64,000 nt of DNA from Petrolisthes cinctipes (GCA_033782935.1 JAWQEG010000723.1:248001-312000); one strand, 5' to 3'; positions 24,301-38,108 are shown, numbered from the stretch's first letter. The notes: a model not told the origin generated them from the sequence alone. A program made the numbers and translations.

Positions 24301-25020
24301 CATATTGACTTTGGGCATCTAAAATATCGATTTTCAGCATGTTTTGGGCCTGTATTTTGAAAATACTCTAACACTGAGTAGGCATGTACAGATCGCTTCT
24401 GGGACCCCAAAATATTAAATTTTCGGGTGTTTTGAGCCTGAATTTGATATATAAACGGGTACTGAAGATGCATGCACATATCGACTTTTGTGCACCTAAA
24501 AGATCGATTTTCAGTATGTTTTGAGCATGTATTTTGAAAAAACTCTAACACGGAGTAGGCATGTACAGATTGCTTCTGGGACCCCTAAATATCGAATTTT
24601 CGGGTGTTTTGGGACTGAATTTGAGATATCGACTTTTTGGCACCTAAAAGATCGATTTTTAGCATGTTTTTAGCCTATATTTTGAAAATATTCTAGCACT
24701 GAGTAGGCATGTACAGATTGCTTCTGGGACCCCCAAATATTGAATTTTCGGGTGTTTTGAGCCTGAATTTGAGATATAAACGGGTACAGAAGATACATGC
24801 ACATATTGACTTTGGGCATCTAAAATATCGATTTTCAGCATGTTTTGGGCCTGTATTTTGAAAATACTCTAACACGGAGTAGGCATGTACAGATCGCTTC
24901 TGGGACCCCTAAATATCGAATTTTCGGGTGTTTTGGGACTGAATTTGAGATATCGACTTTTTGGCACCTAAAAGATCGATTTTTAGCATGTTTTTAGCCT
25001 AGATTTTGAAAATATTCTAG
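21373..25020 (+). repeat. 3654-bp tandem duplication, copy 2
   Basis: The match to copy 1 holds to about 25020, where a 10-bp-deleted monomer (gcactgtacag) replaces the expected normal start. The last about 460 bp are also the start of block X of the next mosaic, so the later amplification used the right end of this duplication. Confidence 0.87.
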
Positions 25021-25518
25021 CACTGTACAGATTGCTTCTGGGACCCCAAAATATTGAATTTTCGGGTGTTTTGAGCCTGAATTTGAGATATAAACGGGTA
25101 CAGAAGATACATGCACATATTGACTTTGGGCATCTAAAATATCGATTTTCAGCATGTTTTTGGGCCTGTATTTTGAAAATACTCTAACACGGAGTAGGCA
25201 TGTACAGATCGCTTCTGGGACCCCTAAATATCGAATTTTCGGGTGTTTTGGGACTGAATTTGAGATATCGATTTTTTGGCACCTAAAAGATCAATTTTTA
25301 GAATGTTTTGGGCCTGTATTTTGAAAATACTCTAACACGGAGTAGGCATGTACAGATTGCTTCTGGGACCCCAAAATATTGAATTTTTGGGTGTTTTGAG
25401 CCTGAATTTGAGATATAAACGGGTACTGAAGATGCATGCATATATCGACTTTTGTGCACCTAAAAGATTGATTTTCAGTATGTTTTGAGCATGTATTTTG
25501 AAAATACTCTAACACGGA
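24555..25518 (+). repeat. Mosaic block X, copy 1 (964 bp)
   Basis: This block follows gaaaaaactctaacacgg and contains an A2, a B1 with cccccaaatattg, a second A2 with cctagattttg, a 10-bp-deleted B1 and a variant with agaatgttttggg. The same 964-bp block recurs at 27621 and 29213. Phased starts 24555, 25519, 27621, 28585, 29213 and 30177 fix its length. Confidence 0.86.
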
Positions 25519-26992
25519 GTAGGCATGTACAGATCGCTTCTGGGACCCCTAAATATCGAATTTTCGGGTGTTTTGGGACTGAATTTGAGATATCGACTTT
25601 TTGGCACCTAAAAGATCGATTTTTAGCATGTTTTTAGCCTATATTTTGAAAATATTCTAGCACTAAGTAGGCATGTACAGATTGCTTCTGGGACCCCAAA
25701 ATATTGAATTTTCGGGTGTTTTGAGCCTGAATTTGAGATATAAACGGGTAAAGAAGATACATGCACATATTGACTTTGGGCATCTAAAATATCGATTTTC
25801 AGCATGTTTTGGGCCTGTATTTTGAAAATACTCTAACACTGAGTAGGCATGTACAGATTGCTTCTGGGACCCCAAAATATTGAATTTTCGGGTGTTTTGA
25901 GCCTGAATTTGAGATATAAACGGGTACTGAAGATGCATGCACATATCGACTTTTGTGCACCTAAATGATCGATTTTTAGTATGTTTTGAGCATGTATTTT
26001 GAAAATACTCTAACACGGAGTAGGCATGTACAGATCGCTTCTGGGACCCCTAAATATCGAATTTTCGGGTGTTTTGGGACAGAATTTGAGATATCGACTT
26101 TTTGGCACCTAAAAGATCGATTTTTAGCATGTTTTTAGCCTATATTTTGAAAATATTCTAGCACTGAGTAGGCATGTACAGATTGCTTCTGGGACCCCAA
26201 AATATTGAATTTTCGGGTGTTTTGAGCCTGAATTTGATATATAAACGGGTACAGAAGATACATGCACATATTGACTTTGGGCACCAAAAATATCGATTTT
26301 CAGCATGTTTTGGGCCTGAATTTTGAAAATACTCTAACACGGAGTAGGCATGTACAGATACCTTCTGGGACCTCTAAATATCGAATTTTCGGGTGTTTTG
26401 GGACTGAATTTGAGATATCGATTTTTTGGCACCTAAAATGTCGATTTTTAGCATGTTTTTAGCCTATATTTTGAAAATATTCTAGCACTGTGTAGGCATG
26501 TACAGATTGCTTCTGGGACCCCAAAATATTGAATTTTCGGGTGTTTTGAGCCTAAATTTGAGATATAAACGGGTACAGAAGATACATGCACAAATTGACT
26601 TTGGGCATCTAAAATATCGATTTTCAGCATGTTTTGGGCCTGTATATTGAAAATATTCTAACACGGAGTAGGCATGTACAGATCGCTTCTGGGACCCCTA
26701 AATATCGAATATTCGGGTGTTTTGGGACTGAATTTGAGATATCGACTTTTTGGCACCTAAAAGATCGATTTTTAGCATGTTTTTAGCCTATATTTTGAAA
26801 ATATTCTAGCACTGAGTAGGCATGTACAGATTGCTTCTGGGGCCCCAAAATATTGAATTTTCGGGTGTTTTGAGCCTGAATTTTAGATATAAACGGGTAC
26901 AGAAGATACATGCACATATCGACTTTTGTGCACCTAAAAGATCGATTTTCAGTATGTTTTGAGCATGTATTTTGAAAATACTCTAACACGGA
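25519..26992 (+). repeat. Mosaic block Y, copy 1 (1474 bp)
   Basis: It recurs at 30177-31650 (offset 4658 bp). Private markers include gcactaagtagg, gggtaaagaagat, aaatgatcgattttt, gcacaaattgac, gtatattgaaaat and cttctggggccccaaaa. Block Y is absent between the second and third X blocks. Confidence 0.86.
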
Positions 26993-27620
26993 GTAGGCAT
27001 GTACAGATCGCTTCTGGGACCCCTAAATATCGAATTTTCGGGTGTTTTGGGACTGAATTTGAGATATCGGCTTTTTGGCACCTAAAAGATCGATTTTTAG
27101 CATGTTTTTAGCCTATATTTTGAAAATATTCTAGCACTGTACAGATTGCTTCTGGGACCCCAAAATATTGAATTTTCGGGTGTTTTGAGCTTGAATTCGA
27201 GATATAAACGGGTACAGAAAATACATGCACATATTGACTTTGGGCACCAAAAATATCGATTTTCAGCATGTTTTGGGCCTGTATTTTGAAAATACTCTAA
27301 CACGGAGTAGGCATGTACAGATCGCTTCTGGGACCCCTAAATATCGAATTTTCGGGTGTTTTGGGACTGAATTAGAGATATCGGCTTTTTGGCACCTAAA
27401 AGATCGATTTTTAGCATGTTTTTAGCCTATATTTTGAAAATATTCTAGCACTGTACAGATTGCTTCTGGGACCCCAAAATATTGAATTTTCGGGTGTTTT
27501 GAGCTTGAATTCGAGATATAAACGGGTACAGAAGATACATGCACATATTGACTTTGGGCACCTAAAAGATCGATTTTCAGTATGTTTTGAGCATGTGTTT
27601 TGAAAAAACTCTAACACGGA
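26993..27620 (+). repeat. Mosaic block Z, copy 1 (628 bp)
   Basis: It contains two A2 monomers with gatatcggctttttgg, each followed by a 10-bp-deleted B with gagcttgaattcgag, and ends at gcatgtgttttgaaaaaac. It recurs at 28585-29212 and begins again at 31651. Confidence 0.86.
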
Positions 27621-28584
27621 GTAGGCATGTACAGATCACTTCTGGGACCCCTAAATATCGAATTTTCGGGTGTTTTGGGACTGAATTTGAGATATCGACT
27701 TTTTGGCACCTAAAAGATCGATTTTTAGCATGTTTTTAGCCTATATTTTGAAAATATTCTAGCACTGAGTAGGCATGTACAGATTGCTTCTGGGACCCCC
27801 AAATATTGAATTTTCGGGTGTTTTGAGCCTGAATTTGAGATATAAACGGGTACAGAAGATACATGCACATATTGACTTTGGGCATCTAAAATATCGATTT
27901 TCAGCATGTTTTGGGCCTGTATTTTGAAAATACTCTAACACGGAGTAGGCATGTACAGATCGCTTCTGGGACCCCTAAATATCGAATTTTCGGGTGTTTT
28001 GGGACTGAATTTGAGATATCGACTTTTTGGCACCTAAAAGATCGATTTTTAGCATGTTTTTAGCCTAGATTTTGAAAATATTCTAGCACTGTACAGATTG
28101 CTTCTGGGACCCCAAAATATTGAATTTTCGGGTGTTTTGAGCCTGAATTTGAGATATAAACGGGTACAGAAGATACATGCACATATTGACTTTGGGCATC
28201 TAAAATATCGATTTTCAGCATGTTTTTGGGCCTGTATTTTGAAAATACTCTAACACGGAGTAGGCATGTACAGATCGCTTCTGGGACCCCTAAATATCGA
28301 ATTTTCGGGTGTTTTGGGACTGAATTTGAGATATCGATTTTTTGGCACCTAAAAGATCAATTTTTAGAATGTTTTGGGCCTGTATTTTGAAAATACTCTA
28401 ACACGGAGTAGGCATGTACAGATTGCTTCTGGGACCCCAAAATATTGAATTTTTGGGTGTTTTGAGCCTGAATTTGAGATATAAACGGGTACTGAAGATG
28501 CATGCATATATCGACTTTTGTGCACCTAAAAGATCGATTTTCAGTATGTTTTGAGCATGTATTTTGAAAATACTCTAACACGGA
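27621..28584 (+). repeat. Mosaic block X, copy 2 (964 bp)
   Basis: Matches copy 1 at an offset of 3066 bp with few differences, for example aaagatcgattttc at 28530 against aaagattgattttc at 25464. Its first bases read gatcacttctggg, like 20931 in the 3654-bp copy 1 and unlike 24565, which has gattgcttctggg. Confidence 0.85.
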
Positions 28585-29212
28585 GTAGGCATGTACAGAT
28601 CGCTTCTGGGACCCCTAAATATCGAATTTTCGGGTGTTTTGGGACTGAATTAGAGATATCGGCTTTTTGGCACCTAAAAGATCGATTTTTAGCATGTTTT
28701 TAGCCTATATTTTGAAAATATTCTAGCACTGTACAGATTGCTTCTGGGACCCCAAAATATTGAATTTTCGGGTGTTTTGAGCTTGAATTCGAGATATAAA
28801 CGGGTACAGAAAATACATGCACATATTGACTTTGGGCACCAAAAATATCGATTTTCAGCATGTTTTGGGCCTGTATTTTGAAAATACTCTAACACGGAGT
28901 AGGCATGTACAGATCGCTTCTGGGACCCCTAAATATCGAATTTTCGGGTGTTTTGGGACTGAATTAGAGATATCGGCTTTTTGGCACCTAAAAGATCGAT
29001 TTTTAGCATGTTTTTAGCCTATATTTTGAAAATATTCTAGCACTGTACAGATTGCTTCTGGGACCCCAAAATATTGAATTTTCGGGTGTTTTGAGCTTGA
29101 ATTCGAGATATAAACGGGTACAGAAGATACATGCACATATTGACTTTGGGCACCTAAAAGATCGATTTTCAGTATGTTTTGAGCATGTGTTTTGAAAAAA
29201 CTCTAACACGGA
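28585..29212 (+). repeat. Mosaic block Z, copy 2 (628 bp)
   Basis: Directly follows block X without an intervening Y. Matches Z copy 1 at an offset of 1592 bp (964 + 628). Its first A2 reads gaattagagatatcgg, where copy 1 has gaatttgagatatcgg. Confidence 0.85.
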
Positions 29213-30176
29213 GTAGGCATGTACAGATCACTTCTGGGACCCCTAAATATCGAATTTTCGGGTGTTTTGGGACTGAATTTGAGATATCGACTTTTTGGCA
29301 CCTAAAAGATCGATTTTTAGCATGTTTTTAGCCTATATTTTGAAAATATTCTAGCACTGAGTAGGCATGTACAGATTGCTTCTGGGACCCCCAAATATTG
29401 AATTTTCGGGTGTTTTGAGCCTGAATTTGAGATATAAACGGGTACAGAAGATACATGCACATATTGACTTTGGGCATCTAAAATATCGATTTTCAGCATG
29501 TTTTGGGCCTGTATTTTGAAAATACTCTAACACGGAGTAGGCATGTACAGATCGCTTCTGGGACCCCTAAATATCGAATTTTCGGGTGTTTTGGGACTGA
29601 ATTTGAGATATCGACTTTTTGGCACCTAAAAGATCGATTTTTAGCATGTTTTTAGCCTAGATTTTGAAAATATTCTAGCACTGTACAGATTGCTTCTGGG
29701 ACCCCAAAATATTGAATTTTCGGGTGTTTTGAGCCTGAATTTGAGATATAAACGGGTACAGAAGATACATGCACATATTGACTTTGGGCATCTAAAATAT
29801 CGATTTTCAGCATGTTTTTGGGCCTGTATTTTGAAAATACTCTAACACGGAGTAGGCATGTACAGATCGCTTCTGGGACCCCTAAATATCGAATTTTCGG
29901 GTGTTTTGGGACTGAATTTGAGATATCGATTTTTTGGCACCTAAAAGATCAATTTTTAGAATGTTTTGGGCCTGTATTTTGAAAATACTCTAACACGGAG
30001 TAGGCATGTACAGATTGCTTCTGGGACCCCAAAATATTGAATTTTTGGGTGTTTTGAGCCTGAATTTGAGATATAAACGGGTACTGAAGATGCATGCATA
30101 TATCGACTTTTGTGCACCTAAAAGATCGATTTTCAGTATGTTTTGAGCATGTATTTTGAAAATACTCTAACACGGA
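29213..30176 (+). repeat. Mosaic block X, copy 3 (964 bp)
   Basis: Matches X copy 2 at an offset of 1592 bp and carries the same aaagatcgattttc base, so copies 2 and 3 look closer to each other than to copy 1. Confidence 0.85.
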
Positions 30177-31650
30177 GTAGGCATGTACAGATCGCTTCTG
30201 GGACCCCTAAATATCGAATTTTCGGGTGTTTTGGGACTGAATTTGAGATATCGACTTTTTGGCACCTAAAAGATCGATTTTTAGCATGTTTTTAGCCTAT
30301 ATTTTGAAAATATTCTAGCACTAAGTAGGCATGTACAGATTGCTTCTGGGACCCCAAAATATTGAATTTTCGGGTGTTTTGAGCCTGAATTTGAGATATA
30401 AACGGGTAAAGAAGATACATGCACATATTGACTTTGGGCATCTAAAATATCGATTTTCAGCATGTTTTGGGCCTGTATTTTGAAAATACTCTAACACTGA
30501 GTAGGCATGTACAGATTGCTTCTGGGACCCCAAAATATTGAATTTTCGGGTGTTTTGAGCCTGAATTTGAGATATAAACGGGTACTGAAGATGCATGCAC
30601 ATATCGACTTTTGTGCACCTAAATGATCGATTTTTAGTATGTTTTGAGCATGTATTTTGAAAATACTCTAACACGGAGTAGGCATGTACAGATCGCTTCT
30701 GGGACCCCTAAATATCGAATTTTCGGGTGTTTTGGGACAGAATTTGAGATATCGACTTTTTGGCACCTAAAAGATCGATTTTTAGCATGTTTTTAGCCTA
30801 TATTTTGAAAATATTCTAGCACTGAGTAGGCATGTACAGATTGCTTCTGGGACCCCAAAATATTGAATTTTCGGGTGTTTTGAGCCTGAATTTGATATAT
30901 AAACGGGTACAGAAGATACATGCACATATTGACTTTGGGCACCAAAAATATCGATTTTCAGCATGTTTTGGGCCTGAATTTTGAAAATACTCTAACACGG
31001 AGTAGGCATGTACAGATACCTTCTGGGACCTCTAAATATCGAATTTTCGGGTGTTTTGGGACTGAATTTGAGATATCGATTTTTTGGCACCTAAAATGTC
31101 GATTTTTAGCATGTTTTTAGCCTATATTTTGAAAATATTCTAGCACTGTGTAGGCATGTACAGATTGCTTCTGGGACCCCAAAATATTGAATTTTCGGGT
31201 GTTTTGAGCCTAAATTTGAGATATAAACGGGTACAGAAGATACATGCACAAATTGACTTTGGGCATCTAAAATATCGATTTTCAGCATGTTTTGGGCCTG
31301 TATATTGAAAATATTCTAACACGGAGTAGGCATGTACAGATCGCTTCTGGGACCCCTAAATATCGAATATTCGGGTGTTTTGGGACTGAATTTGAGATAT
31401 CGACTTTTTGGCACCTAAAAGATCGATTTTTAGCATGTTTTTAGCCTATATTTTGAAAATATTCTAGCACTGAGTAGGCATGTACAGATTGCTTCTGGGG
31501 CCCCAAAATATTGAATTTTCGGGTGTTTTGAGCCTGAATTTTAGATATAAACGGGTACAGAAGATACATGCACATATCGACTTTTGTGCACCTAAAAGAT
31601 CGATTTTCAGTATGTTTTGAGCATGTATTTTGAAAATACTCTAACACGGA
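30177..31650 (+). repeat. Mosaic block Y, copy 2 (1474 bp)
   Basis: Matches Y copy 1 at an offset of 4658 bp (3066 + 1592). I saw no difference in the private markers listed for copy 1. Confidence 0.86.
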
Positions 31651-32020
31651 GTAGGCATGTACAGATCGCTTCTGGGACCCCTAAATATCGAATTTTCGGG
31701 TGTTTTGGGACTGAATTTGAGATATCGGCTTTTTGGCACCTAAAAGATCGATTTTTAGCATGTTTTTAGCCTATATTTTGAAAATATTCTAGCACTGTAC
31801 AGATTGCTTCTGGGACCCCAAAATATTGAATTTTCGGGTGTTTTGAGCTTGAATTCGAGATATAAACGGGTACAGAAAATACATGCACATATTGACTTTG
31901 GGCACCAAAAATATCGATTTTCAGCATGTTTTGGGCCTGTATTTTGAAAATACTCTAACACGGAGTAGGCATGTACAGATCGCTTCTGGGACCCCTAAAT
32001 ATCGAATTTTCGGGTGTTTT
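31651..32020 (+). repeat. Mosaic block Z, copy 3 (truncated)
   Basis: Matches the start of Z copy 1, then leaves it near 32020, where gaatttcagatatcgac replaces gaattagagatatcggc. A Z-like fragment (gaattagagatatcggc, gagcttgaattcgag) reappears at about 32289-32610. Confidence 0.8.
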
Positions 32021-35000
32021 GGGACTGAATTTCAGATATCGACTTTTTGGCACCTAAAACATCGATTTTTAGCATGTTTTTAGCCTATATTTTGAAAATA
32101 TTCTAGCACTGAGTAGGCATGTACAGATTGCTTCTGGGACTCCAAAGTATTGAATTTTCGGGTGTTTTGAGCCTGAATTTGAGATATAAACGGGTACTGA
32201 AGACGCATGCACATATGACTTTTGTGCACCTAAAAGATCGATTTTCAGTATGTTTTGAGCATGTATTTTGAAAATACTCTAACACGGAGTAGGCATGTAC
32301 AGATCGCTTCTGGGACCCCTAAATATCGAATTTTCGGGTGTTTTGGGACTGAATTAGAGATATCGGCTTTTTGGCACCTAAAAGATCGATTTTTAGCATG
32401 TTTTTAGCCTATATTTTGAAAATATTCTAGCACTGTACAGATTGCTTCTGGGACCCCAAAATATTGAATTTTCGGGTGTTTTGAGCTTGAATTCGAGATA
32501 TAAACGGGTACAGAAGATACATGCACATATTGACTTTGGGCACCAAAAATATCGATTTTCAGCATGTTTTGGGCCTGTATTTTGAAAATACTCTAACACG
32601 GAGTAGGCATGTACAGATCGCTTCTGGGACCCCAAAATATCGAATTTTCGGGTGTTTAGGGCCAGAATTTGAGATATAAACGGGTACTGAAGATGCATGC
32701 ACATATCGACTTTTGGGCACCTAAAAGATCGATTTTCAGTATGTTTTGAGCATGTATTTTGAAAATACTCTAACACGGAGTAGGCATGTACAGATCGCTT
32801 CTGGGACCCCTAAATATCGAATTTTCGGGTGTTTTGGGACTGAATTTGAGATATCGACTTTTTGGCACCTAAAAGATCGATTTTTAGCATGTTTTTAGCC
32901 TAGATTTTGAAAATATTCAAGCACTGTACAGATTGCTTCTGGGACCCCAAAATATTGAATTTTCGGGTGTTTTGAGCCTGAATTTGAGATATAAACGGGT
33001 ACAGAAGATACATGCACATATTGACTTTGGGCACCAAAAATATCGATTTTCAGCATGTTTTGGGCCTGAATTTTGAAAATACTCTAACACGGAGTAGGCA
33101 TGTACAGATACCTTCTGGGACCTCTAAATATCGAATTTTCGGGTGTTTTGGGACTGAATTTGAGATATCGATTTTTTGGCACCTAAAATGTCGATTTTTA
33201 GCATGTTTTTAGCCTATATTTTGAAAATATTCTAGCACTGTTTAGGCAAGTACAGATTGCTTCTGGGACCCCAAAATATTGAATTTTCGGGTGTTTTGAG
33301 CCTGAATTTGAGATATAAACGGGTACAGAAGATACATGCACATATTGACTTTGGGCATCTAAAATATCGATTTTCAGCATGTTTTGGGCCTGTATTTTTG
33401 AAAATACTCTAACACTGAGTAGGCATGTACAGATTGCTTTTGGGACCCCAAAATATTGAATTTTCGGGTGTTTTGAGCCTGAATTTGAGATATAAACGGG
33501 TACAGAAGATGCATGCACATATCGACTTTTGTGCACCTAAAAGATCGCTTTTCAGTATGTTTTTGGCCTGTATTTTGAAAATACTCTAACACGGAGTAGG
33601 CATGTACAGATACCTTCAGGGACCTCTAAATATCGAATTTTCGGGTGTTTTGGGACTGAATTTGAGATATCGACTTTTTGGCACCTAAAAGATCGATTTT
33701 GAGCATGTTTTTAGCCTATATTTTGAAAATATTCTAGCACTGTGTAGGCATGTACAGATTGCTTCTGGGACCCCAAAATATTGAATTTTCGGGTGTTTTG
33801 AGCCTGAATTTGAGATATAAACGGGTACAGAAGATACATGCACATATTGACTTTGGGCATCTAAAATATCGATTTTCATCATGTTTTGGGCATGTATTTT
33901 GAAAATACTCTAACACGGAGTAGGCATGTACAGATCGCTTCTGGGACCCCAAAATATCGAATTTTCGGGTGTTTTGTGCCTGAATTTGAGATATAAACGT
34001 GTACTGAAGATGCATGCACATATCGACTTTTGGGCACCTAAAACATCGATTTTGAGCATGTTTTTTTGGCCTGTATTTTGAAAATATTCTTACACGGTGT
34101 AGGCATGTACAGATCGCTTCTGGGACCCCTAAATATCGAATTTTCGGGTGTTTTGGGCCTTAATTCGAGATATCGACTTTTTGGCACCTAAAATATCGAT
34201 TTTTAGCATGTTTTTAGCCTATATTTTGAAAATATTCTAGCACTGAGTAGGCATGTACAGATTGCTTCTTGCACCCCAAAATATTGAATTTTCGGGTGTT
34301 TTGAGCCTGAATTTGAGATATAAACGGGTACAGAAGATACATGCACATATTGACTTTGGGCATCTAAAATATCGATTTTCAGCATGGTTTGGGCATGTAT
34401 TTTGAAAATACTCTAACACGGAGTAGGCATGTACAGATCGCTTCTGGGACCCCAAAATATCGAATTTTCGATTGTTTTGGGACTTAATTTGAGATATCGA
34501 CTTTTTGGCACCTAAAATATCGATTGTTAGCATGTTTTTAGCCTATATTTTGAAAATATTCTAGCACTGAGTAGGCATGTACAGATTGCTTCTGGGACCC
34601 CAAAATATTAAATTTTCGGGTGTTTAGGGCCAGAATTTGAGATATAAACGGGTACAGAAGATGCATGCACATATCGACTTTTGGGCACCTAAAAGATCGA
34701 TTTTCAGTATGTTTTTGACCTGTATTTTGAAAATACTCTAACACGGAGTAGGCATGTACAGATCGCTTCTGGGACCTCTAAATATCGAATTTTCGGGTTT
34801 TTTGGGACTGAATTTGAGATATCGACTTTTTGGCACCTAAAAGATCGATTTTTAGCATGTTTTGAGCCTATATTTTGAAAATATTCTAGCACTGAGTAGG
34901 CATGTACAGATTGCTTCTTGGACCCCAAAATATTGAATTTTCGGGTGTTTTGAGCCTGAATTTGAGATATAAATGGGTACAGAAGATACATGCACATATT

Positions 35001-38000
35001 GACTTTGGGCATCTAAAATATCGATTTTCAGCATGTTTTGGGCATGTATTTCGAAAATACTCTAACACGGAGTAGGCATGTACAGATCGCTTCTGGGACC
35101 CCAAAATATCGAATTTTCGGGTGTTTTGAGCCTGAATTTAAGATATAAACGGGTACTGAAGATGCATGCACATATCGACTTTTGGGCACCTAAAACATCG
35201 ATTTTGAGCATGTTTTTTTGGCCTGTATTTTGAAAATATTCTTACACGGTGTAGGCATGTACAGATCGCTTCTGGGACCCCTAAATATCGAATTTTCGGG
35301 TGTTTTGGGCCTTAATTTGAGATATCGACTTTTTGGCACCTAAAATATCGATTTTTAGCATGTTTTTAGCCTATATTTTGAAAATATTCTAGCACTGAGT
35401 AGGCATGTACAAATTGCTTCTGGGACCCCAAAATATTGAATTTTCGGGTGTTTAGGGCCAGAATTAGAGATATAAACGGGTACAGAAGATGCATGCACAT
35501 ATCGACTTTTGGGCACCTATAAGATCGATTTTCAGTATGTTTTTGGCCTGTATTTTGAAAATACTCTAACACGGAGTGGGCATGTACAGATCGCTTCTGG
35601 GACCCCAAAATATCGAATTTTCGGGTGTTTTGGGACTGAATTTGAGATATAAACGAGTATAGAAGATGCATACACATATTGACTTTGGGCACCAAAAATA
35701 TTGATTTTCAGCATGTTTTAAGCCTGAATTTTGAAAATACTCTAACACGGAGTAGGCATGTACAGATCGCTTCTGGGACCCCTAAATATCGAATTTTCGT
35801 GTGTTTAAGCCAGAATTTGAGATATAAATGGGTACAGAAGATACATGCACATATCGACTTTTGGGCACATAAAAGATCGATTTTCGGTATGTTTTTGGCC
35901 TGTATTTTGAAAATACTCTAACACGGAGTAGGCATGTACAGATCGCTTCTGGGACCCCTAAATATCGAATTTTCGCGTGTTTTGGGCCTTAATTTGAGAT
36001 ATCGACTTTTTGGCACCTAAAATATCGATTTTTAGCATGTTTTTAGCCTATATTTTGAAAATATTCTAGCACTGAGTAGGCATGTACAGCTTGCTTCTTG
36101 GACCCCAAAATATTGAATTTTCGGGTGTTTTGAGCCTGAATTTGAGATATAAACGGGTACAGAAGATACATGCACATATTGACTTTGGGCATCTAAAATA
36201 TCGATTTTCAGCATGTTTTGGGCATGTATTTTGAAAATACTCTAACACGGAGTAGGCATGTACAGATCGCTTCTGGGACCCCAAAATATCGAATTTTCGA
36301 TTGTTTTGGGCCTTAATTTGAGATATCGACTTTTTGGCACCTAAAATATCGATTGTTAGCATGTTTTTAGCCTATATTTTGAAAATATTCTAGCACTGAG
36401 TAGGCATGTACAGATTGCTTCTGGGACCCCAAAATATTGAATTTTCGGGTGTTTAGGGCCAGAATTTGAGATATAAACGGGTACAGAAGATGCATGCACA
36501 TATCGACTTTTGGGCACCTAAAACATCGATTTTGAGCATGTTTTGGGCCTGTATTTTGAAAATACTCTAACACGGAGTAGGCATGTACAGATCGCTTCTG
36601 GGACCCCAAAATATCGAATTTTCGGGTGTTTTGAGCCAGAATTTGAGATATAAATGGGTACTGAAGATGCATGCACATATCGACTTTTTGGCACCTAAAA
36701 CATCGATTTTGAGCATGTTTTGGTCCTGTATTTTGAAAATACCCTAACACGGAGTAGGCATGTACAGAATGCTTCTGGGACCCCAAAATATTGAATTTTC
36801 GGGTGTTTTGAGCCTGAATTTGAGATATAATCGGGTACAGAAGATACATGCACATATTGACTTTGGGCATCTAAAATATCGATTTTCAGCATGTTTTGGG
36901 CCTGTATTTTGAAAATACTCTAACAAGGAGTAGGCATATACAGATCACTTCTGGGACCCAAAAATATCGAATTTTCGGGTGTTTAGGCCAGAATTTGAGA
37001 TATAAACGAGTACAGAAGATGCATGCACATATCGACTTTTGGGCACCTAAAATATCGATTTTGAGCATGTTTTGAGCCTATATTTTGAAAACATTCTAGT
37101 ACTGAGTAGGCATGTACAGATCGCTTCTGGTTCCCAAAAATATCGAATTTTCGGGTGTTTAGGGCCAAAATTTGAGATATAAACGGGTACAAAAGATGCA
37201 TTCACATATCGACTTTTGGGCACCTAAAATATCGATTTTGAGCATGTTTTGAGCCTATATTTTGAAAATATTCTAGCACTGAGTAGGCACGTACAGATTG
37301 CTTCTGGGACCCTAAAATATTGAATTTTCCGGTGTTTAGGGCCAGAATTTGAGATATAAACGGGTACAGAAGATTCATGCACATATAGAGTTTTGTGCAC
37401 CTAAAAGATCGATTTTCAGTATGTTTTTGGCCTGTATTTTAAAATTACTCAAACACGGAGTAGGCATGTACAGATCGCTTCTGAGACCCCTAAATATCGA
37501 ATTTTCGGGTGTTTTTGGCCCTAATTTTAGATATCGCCTTTATGCACCTAAAATATCGATTTTTAGCATGTTTTAAGCCTGAATTTTGAAAATACTCTAA
37601 CACGGAGTAGGCATGTACAGATCGCTTCTGGGACCCCAAAATATCGAATTTTCGGGTGTTTTGAGCCTGAATTTAAGATATAAACGGGTACTGAAGATGC
37701 ATGCACATATCGACTTTTGGGCACTTAAAAGATCGATTTTCAGTATGTTTTTGGCCTGTATTTTGAAAATACTCTAACACGGAGTAGGCATGTACAGATC
37801 GCTTCTGGGACCCCTAAATATCGAATTTTCGGGTGTTTTGGGCCTTAATTTGAGATATCGACTTTTTGGCACCTAAAATATCGATAATTAGCATGTTTTT
37901 AGCCTATATTTCGAAAATATTCTGGCACTGAGTAGGCATGTACAGATTGCTTCTGGGACCCCAAAATATTGAATTTTCGGGTGCTTAGGGCCAGAATTTG

Positions 38001-38108
38001 AGATATAAACGGGTACAGAAGATGCATGCACATATCGACTTTTGGTCACCTAAAAGATCGATTTTCAGTATGTTTTTGGCCTGTATTTTAAAAATACTCT
38101 AACACGGA
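32021..38108 (+). repeat. Irregular, more divergent satellite zone
   Basis: Only satellite monomers are present, but the clean A-B-C register is lost. New variants appear, including ggccttaatttgag in A-like units, tgtttttttggcctg at about 34061 and 35211, and cgagtatagaag with gatgcatacacatattgac from about 35655. A segment near 34.1-34.65 kb recurs near 35.93-36.48 kb (offset 1829 bp, marker cgattgttttggg). Divergence is highest near 36.9-37.6 kb (ggttcccaaaaatatcg, cttctgagaccc, ttttaaaattactcaaac). No gene or mobile element is visible. Confidence 0.85.

Noticed and set aside
34055..34075. T-run expansion near 34.06 and 35.21 kb as a microsatellite or promoter element
   Set aside because: It is only a few extra T in tgtttttggcctg and is carried on a duplicated monomer.
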